Of a stretch of 64,000 nt of DNA, positions 34,133-44,544 are shown one piece after another (within the stretch, counting starts at the first letter, position 1; the number at the start of each line of letters is the position of its first letter). Below the pieces are notes generated by a model. The model was not told where the DNA came from. It made no database searches and saw only the letters and a list, made by a program, of their open reading frames with translations. The DNA comes from Enterococcus plantarum (GTDB lineage Bacteria; Bacillota; Bacilli; Lactobacillales; Enterococcaceae), in assembly GCF_001730295.1 (NCBI RefSeq), contig NZ_MIKA01000045.1, forward strand, positions 145,339-209,338, in the 5' to 3' direction. The translations under genes and the position numbers were made by a program.

Positions 34133-35173
34133 TTGACTTTTGTTGATTTAAAAGAGATTCGTGTGAGCTATGATGGCAAACAGGATATATTAAAAGATTT
34201 AAGCATTTCCATGGAAAAAGGGGAATTAGTTTCTCTTCTAGGTCCAAGTGGCTGTGGGAAAACAACAACACTTCGAGTGATTGCAGGATTGATCAAACCA
34301 AACGACGGCTCTTTTAAGTTAGATGAGGACGATTTGACGAAAGTACCGGTTCATAAAAGAAATTTTGGTATGGTATTTCAGAGTTATGCACTATTTCCGC
34401 ATTTGACGATTGCAGAGAACGTTGCGTTTGGCCTGAAATTAAGAAAAGAATCGAAAGCGAGCACAAAAGAAAAAGTCGAAAAAATGCTAGAAGTTTGTGG
34501 ATTAGAAAACCTTGGTGATCGTTATCCAAAACAACTTTCAGGTGGACAAAGGCAACGTGTCGCTTTAGCGCGTGCGTTGATTATTGAACCAAAATTATTA
34601 TTGTTAGATGAACCGTTAAGTAATTTAGATGCAAAGTTAAGAGTAGCGATGCGAATCGAAATCAAACGAATCCAGCAACAATTAGGCATAACAACAGTAT
34701 TTGTGACCCACGATCAAGAAGAATGTTTTTCTATTTCAGATAAGGTTGCAATCATGAATAATGGTGTGATTGAGCAATATGATTCACCTGAGAGGATCTA
34801 CCGTTTACCCAAAACAAAATTCGTTGCACAATTTATTGGCTTTGAAAACTTCTTTAACGTAACGAAAAATGCTGAAGGACACTATAAAAGCGAGAATGGT
34901 CAAGTGTTTACTACCACAAACCCGCAGCCAACGGCAACTGAGACTGTTGCAACGATTCGCCCAGAAGATATTGAGATTGTCGCAACAACAACGCAAACCT
35001 CAATCGAAGGAAATATTCTTGTTAGAACCTTTTTAGGGAAAAGTTATCAATATGAAGTAACAACACCACTTGGCAAACTATTAGTCAATGGAACAAGTGA
35101 ACAGATTTATGAAACAGGGGACACAATCAATTTAGCTTTTCCAGCGGATAAATTAGTTATTTTAGATAAATAA
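34133..35173 (+). CDS. ABC transporter ATPase, PotA-like
   Basis: TTG 34133 follows GAGGAGAAAA. The 346-residue ATPase has Walker A GPSGCGKTT (about 38-46), Q-loop MVFQSYALFPH, signature QLSGGQRQRVALARAL (about 133-148), Walker B LLLLDEPLSNLDA and the H-loop FVTHDQEE. The C-terminal TOBE-like regulatory domain (about 235-346) is that of PotA/MalK-type importers. It powers the two permeases upstream. Confidence 0.92.
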   Translation: MTFVDLKEIRVSYDGKQDILKDLSISMEKGELVSLLGPSGCGKTTTLRVIAGLIKPNDGSFKLDEDDLTKVPVHKRNFGMVFQSYALFPHLTIAENVAFGLKLRKESKASTKEKVEKMLEVCGLENLGDRYPKQLSGGQRQRVALARALIIEPKLLLLDEPLSNLDAKLRVAMRIEIKRIQQQLGITTVFVTHDQEECFSISDKVAIMNNGVIEQYDSPERIYRLPKTKFVAQFIGFENFFNVTKNAEGHYKSENGQVFTTTNPQPTATETVATIRPEDIEIVATTTQTSIEGNILVRTFLGKSYQYEVTTPLGKLLVNGTSEQIYETGDTINLAFPADKLVILDK

Positions 35174-35200
35174 ACGATAAGACAAAGGGGAATAAATAGA

Positions 35201-36265
35201 ATGAATAAGAAACTAATGATCGGTGCTTTAGCAACAGTAACTTTATTAATGGCAGCTTGTGGGAATAGCGAAGCGAATACTAAACAAGAAAGCAAATCAG
35301 GCAACAAGGCATTAGTTGTATCTACCTTTGGATTAAGTGAAGATATTGTAAAAAAAGATGTTATTGCTCCTTTCGAAAAAACAAACGATGCTAAAGTAAC
35401 CTTAGAAGTCGGAAACAGCGCAGATCGTTATACAAAATTATTGAATAATCCCAATGCTGGAATCGATGTGATCGAATTAGCGCAAGCCAATGCCACACAA
35501 GGCGAAAAGGAAGGCCTCTTTGAAAAGGTAACAGAAAAAGAAGTACCAAACATTAAAGATTTAACTGCTGGAGCGAAAGAAGTCTACGAAAGTGGAGCAG
35601 GTATCCCGATCGCCGTCAATAGTGTGGGGATTGTTTACAACAAAGAAAAAGTCGGCAAAGAAATTACTAGCTGGGATGATTTATGGTCGTCTGACCTAAA
35701 AGGGAAAATTTCAGTTCCGGATATTTCTACAACAGCAGGACCATTAATGTTATACATTGCTAGTGACCATGCAGGTATTGATATTACTACCGATAAAGGC
35801 AAAGCAGCTTTTAATGCAATGAAAGAGCTAAAACCAAATGTGGTTAAGACGTATTCAAAATCATCAGATCTTGCAAATATGTTCCAATCAGGTGAGATTG
35901 ACGTCGCTGTTGTCGCTGATTTTGCTGTCGATATCATTCAAGGTGCTTCAAAAGAGGCAACATACGTTGTCCCTGAAAGTGGTACGTACGCAAATTTCAA
36001 CACGATCAACATACCGAAAAGCTCTAAAAATAAAGAATTAGCCTATACATTTGTTAATGAACGAATCAGCGAAGAATCGCAAAAAACAAAAGCAGTGTCA
36101 TTAAATGAAGGTCCGACCAATAGTAAAGTGGTTCTTGATGAAAAACAAGCGAGCAATAAAACTTACGGTAAAGTCGCTGATCGAGCAAAAACAGTTGATT
36201 TCTCATTTATCAATGACAACCTGTCTGATTGGGTCGATCAATGGAACCGTACAATGAATCAATAA
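35201..36265 (+). CDS. ABC transporter substrate-binding lipoprotein, PotD-like
   Basis: ATG 35201 follows AAAGGGG. The 354-residue protein has a lipoprotein signal ending LLMAAC (cysteine about 20), so it is held to the outer membrane face by lipid. The remainder is a periplasmic-binding-protein type 2 fold like PotD/PotF ([34 protein letters not shown]). It delivers the substrate to the permeases. Polyamine-binding proteins use acidic and aromatic residues that cannot be checked reliably by eye here, so the ligand is left open. Confidence 0.88.
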   Translation: MNKKLMIGALATVTLLMAACGNSEANTKQESKSGNKALVVSTFGLSEDIVKKDVIAPFEKTNDAKVTLEVGNSADRYTKLLNNPNAGIDVIELAQANATQGEKEGLFEKVTEKEVPNIKDLTAGAKEVYESGAGIPIAVNSVGIVYNKEKVGKEITSWDDLWSSDLKGKISVPDISTTAGPLMLYIASDHAGIDITTDKGKAAFNAMKELKPNVVKTYSKSSDLANMFQSGEIDVAVVADFAVDIIQGASKEATYVVPESGTYANFNTINIPKSSKNKELAYTFVNERISEESQKTKAVSLNEGPTNSKVVLDEKQASNKTYGKVADRAKTVDFSFINDNLSDWVDQWNRTMNQ

Positions 36266-36285
36266 ACGCGAGAAGGGCGATAAGT

Positions 36286-38025
36286 ATGAACGTAGATATA
36301 ATCATTCAAGATGTTTGGGTTTTCCAAACAGCAACACAGTCTTTTATCAAAAAAAATGTCTCTATTAAAGACGGAAAATTTCATTACATCAGTATTACAG
36401 AGATGGCTCACTTAATGCCGGAAACAATCATCAAAGCCGAGAATCAATATATGATTCCCGGCTTGATTGATGCCCACATGCACATTGAAAGTTCAATGAC
36501 GACACCAACCATCTTTTCAAAAGCAGTATTACGTCATGGGGTCACCACAGTTGTGGCAGATGCGCATGAGATGGCAAATGTCTTTGGTTTAGAGGGGTTA
36601 GAGGAATTTATGAAGGCTGAAACAGAGCTTGATATTTTCCATGCGATTCCTTCTTCTGTGCCTTCGACTACACCAGAATTAGAAACGACAGGTGGCATCA
36701 TTGGACTAGCTGAAGTGGCAGAATTGTTAAAAAATCCTAAGATTGTTTGTTTAGGTGAAGCGATGAATTTTAAGGGGATTGCGTATGAGCCAGAATCCTT
36801 GATTCGACAAATTATTGATTTATGTAAAAAAGAGCGACCAACAATGCCCTTAGAAGGTCATTGTCCTAAGATTTACGAAGAAGAGCTGGCAGCCTTTTTA
36901 TATAGTGGTATTACCTCAGATCATACGCATCAGTTTCCAGAATCCTTAAAAGAAAAAATTGAAGCCGGTGTTTTTATCCAATTCCAAAATAAATCGATCA
37001 CGTCTGAAAATATGCAAGTGATTATAGAAAATGAGTTTTATGAGTATGCCAGTATTATCACAGATGACGTAATGGCAGATGATTTGCTTCATGGCCATTT
37101 GAATGAGAACTTGAAGAAAGCCGTAAAAGCCGGTTTGCCACTTGAAAAAGCTATCTATATGACAACATACACACCTGCTAAACGTATGGGGTTTCATGAT
37201 CGTGGAGAAATTGCACCAGGTCGTACAGCTGATTTTATTTTAATAAATGATTTAGAAGAGTTTTCGTTTGAGGCTGTTTATAAATCAGGAAAAAAAGTGT
37301 ATGAAAAAGGAACGGGAATCGACTATCCTGAGGTGACGGAGGTATTTCCAGCTGAGTACAAAAAATCTGTCCATTGCAAACCGCTCACGGTCGCTGATTT
37401 AGTAATTAAAGTAGCAACTGATAAAGAGAGTGTTCGCTGTAACGTGATTCAAAAGCAAGAAGTCGGAACGTTTACTGAGCGAATCACAAAAGAAATTCCA
37501 GTGAAAGATGGAATTTTACAATGGCAAGAAGCAGACTGTGCTTTGTTGATCGTGATGGAAAGATATGGCAAAAATGGCAATATATCAATTTCATTGATGG
37601 ATAAACCAATCAGTGAAAAAGGGGCAATTGCGACGACTTGGGCGCATGATCATCATAATGTGATGGTTATGGGAAATACGTTAGAAGATATCGTGCTAGC
37701 ACAAAATGAATTGATCACGATTCAAGGCGGTTATATCGTGGTTGCAGATGGAGAAATCACTGGGAAATGCCCTCTGCCTATCGGTGGAATTCTTTCCCAA
37801 GCCCCAATTGAAGAACTAGGCGGAGACTTGCAAGAAGTCCGAGCAAGCATGCAAGCTTTGGGATACAAAAACATGAATGAGATTATGTCTTTCTCAACAT
37901 TATCTCTGCCCGTCTCTCCGGCAATCAAAGTAACAGATAGGGGAATGATGAATACAAAAACACAAGAATTTTACCCTTTGATTTTCCCAGAAGATGGAGT
38001 GTTGTTGAATGAAGACACTCATTAA
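36286..38025 (+). CDS. ade: adenine deaminase
   Basis: It converts adenine to hypoxanthine and ammonia. ATG 36286 follows GAAGGGCG; a start at 36229 would lie inside the binding-protein gene. The 579-residue length and features fit: amidohydrolase metal site [12 protein letters not shown] (about 58-69), [24 protein letters not shown] and [11 protein letters not shown], then the Ade-specific C-terminal domain with [14 protein letters not shown] and GGYIVVADG. It is downstream of an ABC importer and overlaps the next amidohydrolase by 17 bases. Hypoxanthine so formed could feed the hpt product encoded at 56.8 kb. Confidence 0.93.
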   Translation: MNVDIIIQDVWVFQTATQSFIKKNVSIKDGKFHYISITEMAHLMPETIIKAENQYMIPGLIDAHMHIESSMTTPTIFSKAVLRHGVTTVVADAHEMANVFGLEGLEEFMKAETELDIFHAIPSSVPSTTPELETTGGIIGLAEVAELLKNPKIVCLGEAMNFKGIAYEPESLIRQIIDLCKKERPTMPLEGHCPKIYEEELAAFLYSGITSDHTHQFPESLKEKIEAGVFIQFQNKSITSENMQVIIENEFYEYASIITDDVMADDLLHGHLNENLKKAVKAGLPLEKAIYMTTYTPAKRMGFHDRGEIAPGRTADFILINDLEEFSFEAVYKSGKKVYEKGTGIDYPEVTEVFPAEYKKSVHCKPLTVADLVIKVATDKESVRCNVIQKQEVGTFTERITKEIPVKDGILQWQEADCALLIVMERYGKNGNISISLMDKPISEKGAIATTWAHDHHNVMVMGNTLEDIVLAQNELITIQGGYIVVADGEITGKCPLPIGGILSQAPIEELGGDLQEVRASMQALGYKNMNEIMSFSTLSLPVSPAIKVTDRGMMNTKTQEFYPLIFPEDGVLLNEDTH

Positions 38026-39328
38026 AGATGTTCATATTCTTTCAATGGATCACGATTTTTCAGAAGTTAAAAATGGTTTTGTACTGATCGAAGAGGAGCG
38101 GATTACTAAAATCGGCTCTCGTTCAGAACTTGACTCAATCACTATTCAAGTTGACCAAGTGATTGATGGCAAAAATGGACTGTTGATTCCTGGTTTGATC
38201 AATACGCATACCCATGCAGGCATGATTCCGTTTCGTTCATTAGGAGACGATGTACCGGATCGACTCCGCCGATTTTTATTTCCTTTAGAACAACATATGA
38301 CAAAAAAATTAGTAAGAGCCAGTAGTAATTATGCGATTGCAGAAATGTTGCTGAGTGGTGTGACGACGTTTTGTGATATGTACTATTTTGAAAATGAAGT
38401 AGCTGAAAGCTGTAAAAAAATGGGGATCAGAGCACTCGTTGGTGAAACAATCATAGATATGCCGACTTGCGACAGCCAGAGTCCCTCTGGTGGCTATGAA
38501 CACTGCGAAACGTTTTTAAAAAACTGGCAGAATGATCCATTAGTAACACCGATTATTGCACCACATGCGCCGAACACTAACAATCCAGAGATATTAAAAA
38601 AAATCGTTGAACTTAGTGAAAAATATAATGCACCAATCACGATGCATGTGGCTGAAATGACTTATGAAATGGCAGAATTTCAAGAAAAATATAAACAAAC
38701 ACCAATAGAATTTCTACAAACATTAGGGTATTTTGAACGTGATTTTATTTTAGCTCATTGTATCTTTGCGACTGAAAAAGATTTAGAAATCATTGCTAGT
38801 TCAAACGGCAAAGCCCGCGTCGCACATTGCATCGGTGCGAATACAAAGTCAGCAAAAGGGGTAGCACCTATTAAAAAAATGCTCGAAAAAAATATTGTTG
38901 TAGGTCTAGGGACAGATGGGCCTAGTAGTGGCAATACCCTAGATTTGTTTAGTCAAATGCGTCTGTTTGCTAATATGCATAAGACGCATAATCAGGATCG
39001 CGCACTTTTTCCTGCCAAAGAAATTGTTCGACTGGCAACGTTAGGTGGAGCTGAGACATTAGGGATAGCAGATCAAGTAGGTTCCATAGAAATCGGAAAA
39101 AAAGCAGATTTAACGTTGATCGAAACGGACTCTGTAAATATGTTTCCAATTTTTGATCCCTATTCAGCAATTGTATATTCCGCTAATGCCAGTAACGTGA
39201 ATTCGGTTTGGGTCAATGGGCGAAAATTAGTCAGTGAGAAAAAAATGGTTGAACAAGGATTGAAAGAAATCAAAGAAACATTGTATCATGAAATGGCAAA
39301 CTTCGTTGTAGAAGCCAAAAAATTATAA
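38009..39328 (+). CDS. amidohydrolase, SAH/MTA-deaminase or chlorohydrolase-like
   Basis: The 439-residue protein belongs to the ATZ/TRZ branch of the amidohydrolases. The metal ligands are visible: the HxH in [10 protein letters not shown] (about 66-68), MHVAEMTYE (about 212), LAHCIFAT (about 248) and [10 protein letters not shown] (about 300). Enzymes of this branch deaminate S-adenosylhomocysteine, methylthioadenosine, guanine or cytosine-like rings. ATG 38009 overlaps the end of the adenine deaminase gene, so the two are translationally coupled. It is probably a second purine- or adenosine-type deaminase; the substrate is not settled. A terminator follows directly. Confidence 0.85.
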   Translation: MKTLIKDVHILSMDHDFSEVKNGFVLIEEERITKIGSRSELDSITIQVDQVIDGKNGLLIPGLINTHTHAGMIPFRSLGDDVPDRLRRFLFPLEQHMTKKLVRASSNYAIAEMLLSGVTTFCDMYYFENEVAESCKKMGIRALVGETIIDMPTCDSQSPSGGYEHCETFLKNWQNDPLVTPIIAPHAPNTNNPEILKKIVELSEKYNAPITMHVAEMTYEMAEFQEKYKQTPIEFLQTLGYFERDFILAHCIFATEKDLEIIASSNGKARVAHCIGANTKSAKGVAPIKKMLEKNIVVGLGTDGPSSGNTLDLFSQMRLFANMHKTHNQDRALFPAKEIVRLATLGGAETLGIADQVGSIEIGKKADLTLIETDSVNMFPIFDPYSAIVYSANASNVNSVWVNGRKLVSEKKMVEQGLKEIKETLYHEMANFVVEAKKL

Positions 39329-39373
39329 AAAATCAGAACAGGAAATCCAATACATTTCCTGTTCTGATTTTTT
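39327..39373. terminator. bidirectional terminator
   Basis: AAAAAATCAGAACAGGAAAT and its near-complement with a loop of eight bases, T-rich on both sides, between convergent genes. Confidence 0.95.
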
Positions 39374-40478
39374 ATAATTTTGACAAGTAATGTTCGATTG
39401 GTTTTTGATAATACTCCCAATCGTTCTTTCCTTCATTGAAATACTTAGCTAAAAGAAAGCCAATATAAGGTCCAGTTGTTAGTCCGGAAGAGCCTAAACC
39501 ACTTGCTATGACAGCAGTAGGATTATTTGGTAAAAAATTGAAGAAAGGGGCGAAATCTGAAGTGTAGGCGCGTGTTCCTACACGATAAGTAGATTGGTAT
39601 TTTTCAAAAAAAGTTGACTCTGCTAAAAAAGGTACTGTTTTTTGTTGCAATAGAGAGAAGGCTTCTTTCGTCGGAGTTAAATCAAACCCACCATCGTTTT
39701 CGTGAGTTGCGCCCACTAGAATTTGTCCTTTTTCAAAAGGGATCAAATCACTTTCGCCATCTAACATCGCAACTGGCCAACTACCGCTATCTTTGAAAGG
39801 TGTTTCAAAAGCTAAAAGTTGTCCCTTTTGTGCTCTGATATCCGTTTTAAAATCAATAGACGCTAACAATGAAGGCAAGCCAGGTCCAGTACAGAGCGCT
39901 ACTGCATCGAATTGTTCAGTTTCATTAGCGATTTGGACAAGCCATTGATCATGGCGCTGACTAAGCATGGCTGTACCAGTTTTTAAGACGATCATGTTTT
40001 CTTGTGCACGTTGTCTTAAGGTTTCTAAGTAGCTAGCACCGTCTAATTTCCCACCACCTGTGATAAATAAAGCCGATTGTGCCTTCAATAAAGGTAATTT
40101 TTCTACGACCTGTTCCCTAGTCAATAATTGAATGTCACCAATTTCGGGTGCATGTTGTTTTCTTTCTTCTGCTAATTGCATCAGTGCATCAAGTTCACCA
40201 TCTTTTCGAAGAATCAGAGTGCCAGTTTGTTGGTAAACGTTATTCGATAGAGAGAAGTCTTGAACTAACTTAGGATAAAAAGCGGCGCCATCTTTAGCTA
40301 GTTGATACCATTTTTTATTGCGGCGTTTTGAAAGCCAAGGTGAAATGATGCCAGCGCTTGCTTTAGTTGCTTGCCCAACGGGATTGTCATAAACTGTTAC
40401 ACTATATTTTGTCAAATCAATGTAGTTGGCTAAGGTCAAACCAATGATCCCGCCGCCTATAATGGCTAATTTTTTCAT
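39372..40478 (-). CDS. FAD-dependent amino-acid oxidase/dehydrogenase family protein
   Basis: The 368-residue protein has the FAD-binding Rossmann motif at its start (LAIIGGGIIGLTLANYID, GxGxxG about 8-13) and the DAO fold with TKASAGIISPWLS, CTGPGLPSL and the late GLGSSGLTTGPYIGF segment. Relatives oxidise D-amino acids, glycine or sarcosine. The substrate is unknown. ATG 40478 has AAGGAG upstream. It is monocistronic, convergent to the deaminase operon. Confidence 0.85.
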   Translation of the reverse strand: MKKLAIIGGGIIGLTLANYIDLTKYSVTVYDNPVGQATKASAGIISPWLSKRRNKKWYQLAKDGAAFYPKLVQDFSLSNNVYQQTGTLILRKDGELDALMQLAEERKQHAPEIGDIQLLTREQVVEKLPLLKAQSALFITGGGKLDGASYLETLRQRAQENMIVLKTGTAMLSQRHDQWLVQIANETEQFDAVALCTGPGLPSLLASIDFKTDIRAQKGQLLAFETPFKDSGSWPVAMLDGESDLIPFEKGQILVGATHENDGGFDLTPTKEAFSLLQQKTVPFLAESTFFEKYQSTYRVGTRAYTSDFAPFFNFLPNNPTAVIASGLGSSGLTTGPYIGFLLAKYFNEGKNDWEYYQKPIEHYLSKL

Positions 40479-40664
40479 GAGAAACTCCTTTTTGTCCTTA
40501 TAAAATCAAGTAACTCATTTTCACATAAGTTTGTAGAGGATGCAAGGGATTTTGACAGTCGAGCATGAGTAGGGATAATGGGGAACTTTTGCGAAACAAA
40601 TAAATGTCAATATAAAACGTTTAGGTCCATAATGATAAGAAAGAGCTAAATGGAGGAAGAACAA

Positions 40665-41735
40665 ATGAATGAAAAAAATCAAATGAATGTTGTAGGTTTT
40701 TTTGAAGGATTTCCAATTGAAAATGAAGCGAGTTTTATAGATGACTATAGCTCGGTTCCGATACCTGGCGCGTCAGATATCCTTATAAAAGTTAAGGCAG
40801 TATCTATAAATCCTGTCGACTCAAAATTAAGACTAACGACAAAAAAACAAAATCAATTACGTATTTTAGGATTCGATGGAGTCGGAGAAGTTGTTTCTGT
40901 TGGGGAAAAAGTGAGCAAGTTTGCTGTAGGGGATCGTGTCTTTTATGCGGGGACAACTAAACGTGCAGGTAGTAACCAAGAATTCCAATTAGTCAACGAA
41001 GGAATCGCCGCTTTAGCGCCTAGCAATTTAAAGGATGAAGAAGCAGCTTCTTTGCCTTTGACCGCTTTGACTGCTTATGAATTATTATTTGAAAAATTTG
41101 AGTTGATTCCAAAAGAAAATGCCAATAAAGGGAAATCCATTTTGGTGATTAATGGAGCGGGCGGTGTAGGATCGATTTTAACTCAACTTGCTCATTGGGC
41201 AGGAATGACTGTTTTTGCTACAGCCAGTCCCAAAAATGTTGATTGGTTAAAATCAAACGGTGTGAATCACCCTCTTGACTATCATCAGGATCTTAAACAA
41301 AGCATTGAAAAAACAGGGACTCATACTATTGACTATATTGCGGTTTTATTCAATATACAGCAGTACTTTGATACAATAGCTGAGCTGGTCACCCCTTTTG
41401 GGCACGTTGGGACAATCGTTGGATTAGATGAGAAACTAGATATCGGTATCTTAAAAAATAAATCTGTCAGTTTTGATTGGGAGTATATGTTTGCGAAAAC
41501 AGATTTTGACTATAAAATCGAAACCCAAGGAGAAGCACTTGCGACAATCAGTCATCTTGCAGAAACTGGGAAAATAAGAGCGACGGTTGGGAAACTTTAT
41601 GCAAATGGAATCAATGCTGCCAATCTGAAAAAAGCCACAGCTGATGTCGAGGCGGGGCATATGAGAGGGAAAGTTGTGGTTAGTGGCCCATTTAACGGAG
41701 AACCAGAAGAAAAAGGGGATTCTTGTACAGTCTAG
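40665..41735 (+). CDS. zinc-independent MDR-family quinone/enoyl reductase
   Basis: ATG 40665 lies eight bases behind GGAGG; an ATG at 40650 precedes that ribosome site and is rejected. The 356-residue protein has the medium-chain reductase layout: a GroES-like N-terminal half (VKAVSINPVDSKLR, GFDGVGEVVSVG, GDRVFYAG) and a Rossmann half with NGAGGVGSILTQLAHW (about 165-180). Cysteine ligands for structural zinc are absent. It most likely reduces quinones or enones with NADPH, a detoxification role. It is monocistronic. Confidence 0.82.
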   Translation: MNEKNQMNVVGFFEGFPIENEASFIDDYSSVPIPGASDILIKVKAVSINPVDSKLRLTTKKQNQLRILGFDGVGEVVSVGEKVSKFAVGDRVFYAGTTKRAGSNQEFQLVNEGIAALAPSNLKDEEAASLPLTALTAYELLFEKFELIPKENANKGKSILVINGAGGVGSILTQLAHWAGMTVFATASPKNVDWLKSNGVNHPLDYHQDLKQSIEKTGTHTIDYIAVLFNIQQYFDTIAELVTPFGHVGTIVGLDEKLDIGILKNKSVSFDWEYMFAKTDFDYKIETQGEALATISHLAETGKIRATVGKLYANGINAANLKKATADVEAGHMRGKVVVSGPFNGEPEEKGDSCTV

Positions 41736-41772
41736 AATAGTTAGATAATTTTAGTTTTGCAGGAGAGTAAAA

Positions 41773-41826
41773 GGCACAAGAGTAGTCAAAAGCATCTATC
41801 GCTTTTGTCTACTCTTGTGTTTTTTG
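41773..41826 (+). terminator. terminator after the MDR reductase
   Basis: CACAAGAGTAGTCAAAAGC and GCTTTTGTCTACTCTTGTG pair with one mismatch, then six T. The 220 bases after it hold no other recognised feature before queG. Confidence 0.92.
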
Positions 41827-42047
41827 ATTACAAAATGAAATAATCATTCTGTTTTGGATATTGTTTTACTAGTTTTTATATAGTTGAATTTAAATAAAAA
41901 TCTGTGTTAAATGTGGAAAATGATGAATTAAGAGTGGAATTAAAAAGGTGACAAGATTTTGGTGAGTAGCTTATAATAAAGTAAACAGTCGAATGAATGG
42001 GCTTCATAGAATCGCCCTATCTAGTTTTTAAAATAAGGAGTACACAG

Positions 42048-43196
42048 ATGACACTAAAAGAAAAAATAATAGAGGAAAGTAAGCGCTTAGGCATCGACAA
42101 AATCGGTTTTGCCTCTGCTGAGCCTTTCTATGAATTAGAAGATTCACTGATAGAACAAAGAGAACTCGGGTATAACTCTGGGTTTGAGCATCAAGTGATA
42201 GAAGAACGAATCTACCCAGAAAAGACCTTTGAAAATCCTAAAACGATCATTTCTATCGCGTTAGCTTATCCTACTAAAATCGAAGGGAAAGTACCCAGAG
42301 ACGAAAAACGAGGGATGTTTGCTAGAGCTTCATGGGGCATTGATTATCATGATGTTCTACGAGATCGTTTGTCAAAGTTGATTGCATTTATTCAATCTCA
42401 AACACAAGGTCTAGAAGAAACAGGTGAATGGCGTTTTGCACCTCAAGTTGATACTGGAGAGTTAGTTGATGTAGCTATTGCGCAACGTGCGGGTCTAGGG
42501 TTTATTGGGAGAAATGGGCTGTTGATTACCGAAGAGTTTGGTTCTTTTGTTTATTTAGGCGAAATCGTAACCAATATCGATTTTGAAGTAGATGAGCCGA
42601 TTCCTTTTGGTTGCGGGGATTGTACTCGTTGTGTGACAGCTTGCCCCACGCAAGCACTTTTAGGGAATGGTAGTATGAATGCTAAAAAGTGTTTATCTTA
42701 TCAAACACAAACCAAAGATATGATGCCAGAAGAATATCGTAGAAAAATGCATAATGTAATTTATGGCTGTGATATTTGTCAGTTGGTCTGCCCTTATAAC
42801 AGAGGGAAAGATTTTCATTTTCATAAAGAAATGGAACCCGAAGTCGATACGGTGTATCCAAAGTTAAAACCAATGCTGAGTCTGTCCAATAAAGAATTTA
42901 AAACACAATTCGGACATTTATCGGGCTCTTGGAGAGGGAAAAAACCGTTACAACGAAATGCGTTGATTGCATTAGCTAACTTAGGTGACCGCAGTGCATT
43001 ACCCGACATCGTCGTTTGCGCAAAAGAAGATGTCCGTCCTGTTATCAGAGGTACAGCTGCTTGGGCAATCGGCAAATTAGGCAATAAAGAAGCGGAAAAA
43101 TGGGTTGATTTTTTAACTGAGTTGCTAGAGGTAGAAACAGAGGAAGAAGTCCTTATAGAAATAAAGAATGCGATCAAACAATTAGAAAAGACATAA
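42048..43196 (+). CDS. queG: epoxyqueuosine reductase
   Basis: QueG carries out the last step of queuosine synthesis in tRNA, using cobalamin and two 4Fe-4S clusters. ATG 42048 follows AAGGAG; the longer frame from 41997 has no ribosome site. The 382-residue protein shows GQ-type core motifs ([29 protein letters not shown]), the cluster cysteines [13 protein letters not shown] (about 190-202) and [11 protein letters not shown] (about 242-252), and a C-terminal HEAT-like part with [10 protein letters not shown]. It is monocistronic, ended by the repeat at 43201. Confidence 0.93.
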   Translation: MTLKEKIIEESKRLGIDKIGFASAEPFYELEDSLIEQRELGYNSGFEHQVIEERIYPEKTFENPKTIISIALAYPTKIEGKVPRDEKRGMFARASWGIDYHDVLRDRLSKLIAFIQSQTQGLEETGEWRFAPQVDTGELVDVAIAQRAGLGFIGRNGLLITEEFGSFVYLGEIVTNIDFEVDEPIPFGCGDCTRCVTACPTQALLGNGSMNAKKCLSYQTQTKDMMPEEYRRKMHNVIYGCDICQLVCPYNRGKDFHFHKEMEPEVDTVYPKLKPMLSLSNKEFKTQFGHLSGSWRGKKPLQRNALIALANLGDRSALPDIVVCAKEDVRPVIRGTAAWAIGKLGNKEAEKWVDFLTELLEVETEEEVLIEIKNAIKQLEKT

Positions 43197-43200
43197 AGAA

Positions 43201-43278
43201 AAAGGTGTGAGACAAAAGTAAAAATCACTTTTGTTTCACACCCTAAATACAAATAAACGCTTCTATTCCAGTCTTTTC
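43201..43278. repeat. dispersed stem-loop repeat, half copy, reversed; terminator
   Basis: GGTGTGAGACAAAAGT with ACTTTTGTTTCACACC is the second stem of the repeat family, here on the minus strand. It is followed by the AAATAAACGCTTCT segment found in the other copies. The left stem is missing. It serves as bidirectional terminator between queG and the membrane-protein gene. Confidence 0.75.
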
Positions 43279-43298
43279 TTGATAGTTAACTAATAAGT

Positions 43299-43598
43299 TT
43301 AAGCTTTAACAGCTTCTTTAGGTTCGCGGCCTAAAATAGCTTGTAAGACTGTTAAGACGCCATATGAAGCTAAAATTGTGTAAATCAAGCTTGAATAAGT
43401 TGTAATCTCGAAATCCCACGTTTTGTAAATAACTAAAACAATTGCTAAAACAATAGCTGCAAGAACGTTGAAGAATGCAAAAGCCCATAAATTTCCGTTT
43501 TCTTTACGTGAAAGATAATAGATCGAAAACCATAAACTTAATACGCCCCAAGCGATGCAGACCAAAATTGCTGCCCAATAAATAATAAATGCTACCAC
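43299..43598 (-). CDS. small three-segment membrane protein
   Basis: The 99-residue protein starts at ATG 43598 with AGGTGA upstream. Three to four hydrophobic segments (about 5-27, 37-58 and 68-87) surround short loops, and the end is REPKEAVKA. No catalytic motif or known family is recognised. It stands alone between queG and the Sir2 operon. Confidence 0.65.
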   Translation of the reverse strand: MVAFIIYWAAILVCIAWGVLSLWFSIYYLSRKENGNLWAFAFFNVLAAIVLAIVLVIYKTWDFEITTYSSLIYTILASYGVLTVLQAILGREPKEAVKA

Positions 43599-43827
43599 GA
43601 ATTTTCACCTCACTTTTATACATTAAGTATTCTATCACGTTCTCTTTTGTTTGTCATGAAAAGACAGTGAAAAACCTAACATTCTTAAAAGCTTCTCACA
43701 TGGTTTTTATTACATATAAATAGTATTCCAAGTTGTACAGCATAGAGTCTTTCTTTTGATTTTATATGAATATTTTTTCTTTCTACTCCTCATTTACGTT
43801 ATACTATATCTATTAGGAGATGAATGT

Positions 43828-44532
43828 ATGCAAACGATTGATAAGAAAAAGGCTGCAACTCTGATTGAGCAAGCTGAAACAATCACATTCTTAACAGGTG
43901 CAGGTGTTTCGACTGCTTCTGGTGTACCCGATTATCGCTCACTATCTGGACTATATCAAGGGGTTGAACAACCTGAATATTTGCTAAGCCATTCATGTAT
44001 GATTGAAGAACCAGAAAAATTTTATTCATTTATACAAACGCTGTACCATCCGAAAGCAAAACCAAATATGATCCATTTAAAAATGGCAGAATTAGGACGA
44101 ATAAAAGATACCTGGGTCATCTCTCAAAATATCGATGGACTACATGCCGCTGCTGGAACGAAACATTTGGTCAACTTTCATGGAGATTTGTATGACTGCT
44201 ATTGCAGAAAATGCGGACAAAACGTTTCAGCTAAAACGTATCTACTGTCTGATTGTCATGATCGATGTGGCGGTCAAATTCGTCCAAATATCGTATTATA
44301 TGAGGAAGGATTAGAAGAAAGAGCAATTGAATTATCTATCGAAGCAGTCGCTAAGGCGGATTTAGTTGTTATTGTAGGAACTACTTTTCAAGTACATCCA
44401 TTTTGTGACTTGATTCATTATGCAGCAAACACCGCCAAAATTTTGGTAATCAACCAAACAGCGATTCAATTAAATAGAGATGCTTACTTTTTTAAACAAG
44501 ACGCGGCAAGCGTTTTTGAAACTATTTTATAG
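43828..44532 (+). CDS. Sir2-family NAD-dependent protein deacylase
   Basis: ATG 43828 follows TAGGAGA; the extension to 43756 is hydrophobic and overlaps the likely promoter (TATACTATAT-like), so it is rejected. The 234-residue sirtuin has GAGVSTASGVPDYRS (about 21-35), SQNIDGLH, the catalytic histidine in NFHGDL, and zinc cysteines in CYCRKC and CHDRC. It removes acyl groups from lysines using NAD and releases nicotinamide. It is the first gene of an operon with an acetyltransferase fusion, the niacin-sensing repressor and a lipoprotein. Confidence 0.9.
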   Translation: MQTIDKKKAATLIEQAETITFLTGAGVSTASGVPDYRSLSGLYQGVEQPEYLLSHSCMIEEPEKFYSFIQTLYHPKAKPNMIHLKMAELGRIKDTWVISQNIDGLHAAAGTKHLVNFHGDLYDCYCRKCGQNVSAKTYLLSDCHDRCGGQIRPNIVLYEEGLEERAIELSIEAVAKADLVVIVGTTFQVHPFCDLIHYAANTAKILVINQTAIQLNRDAYFFKQDAASVFETIL

Positions 44533-44544
44533 AGGAGTTTTTTT

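Noticed and set aside
32467..36265. Firm naming of the importer as spermidine/putrescine PotABCD
   Set aside because: The subunit types fit, but the operon partners are purine-type deaminases, so the substrate is left open.
36229..36285. Upstream start for adenine deaminase
   Set aside because: It lies inside the end of the binding-protein gene; ATG 36286 has a ribosome site and aligns with the usual start of the family.
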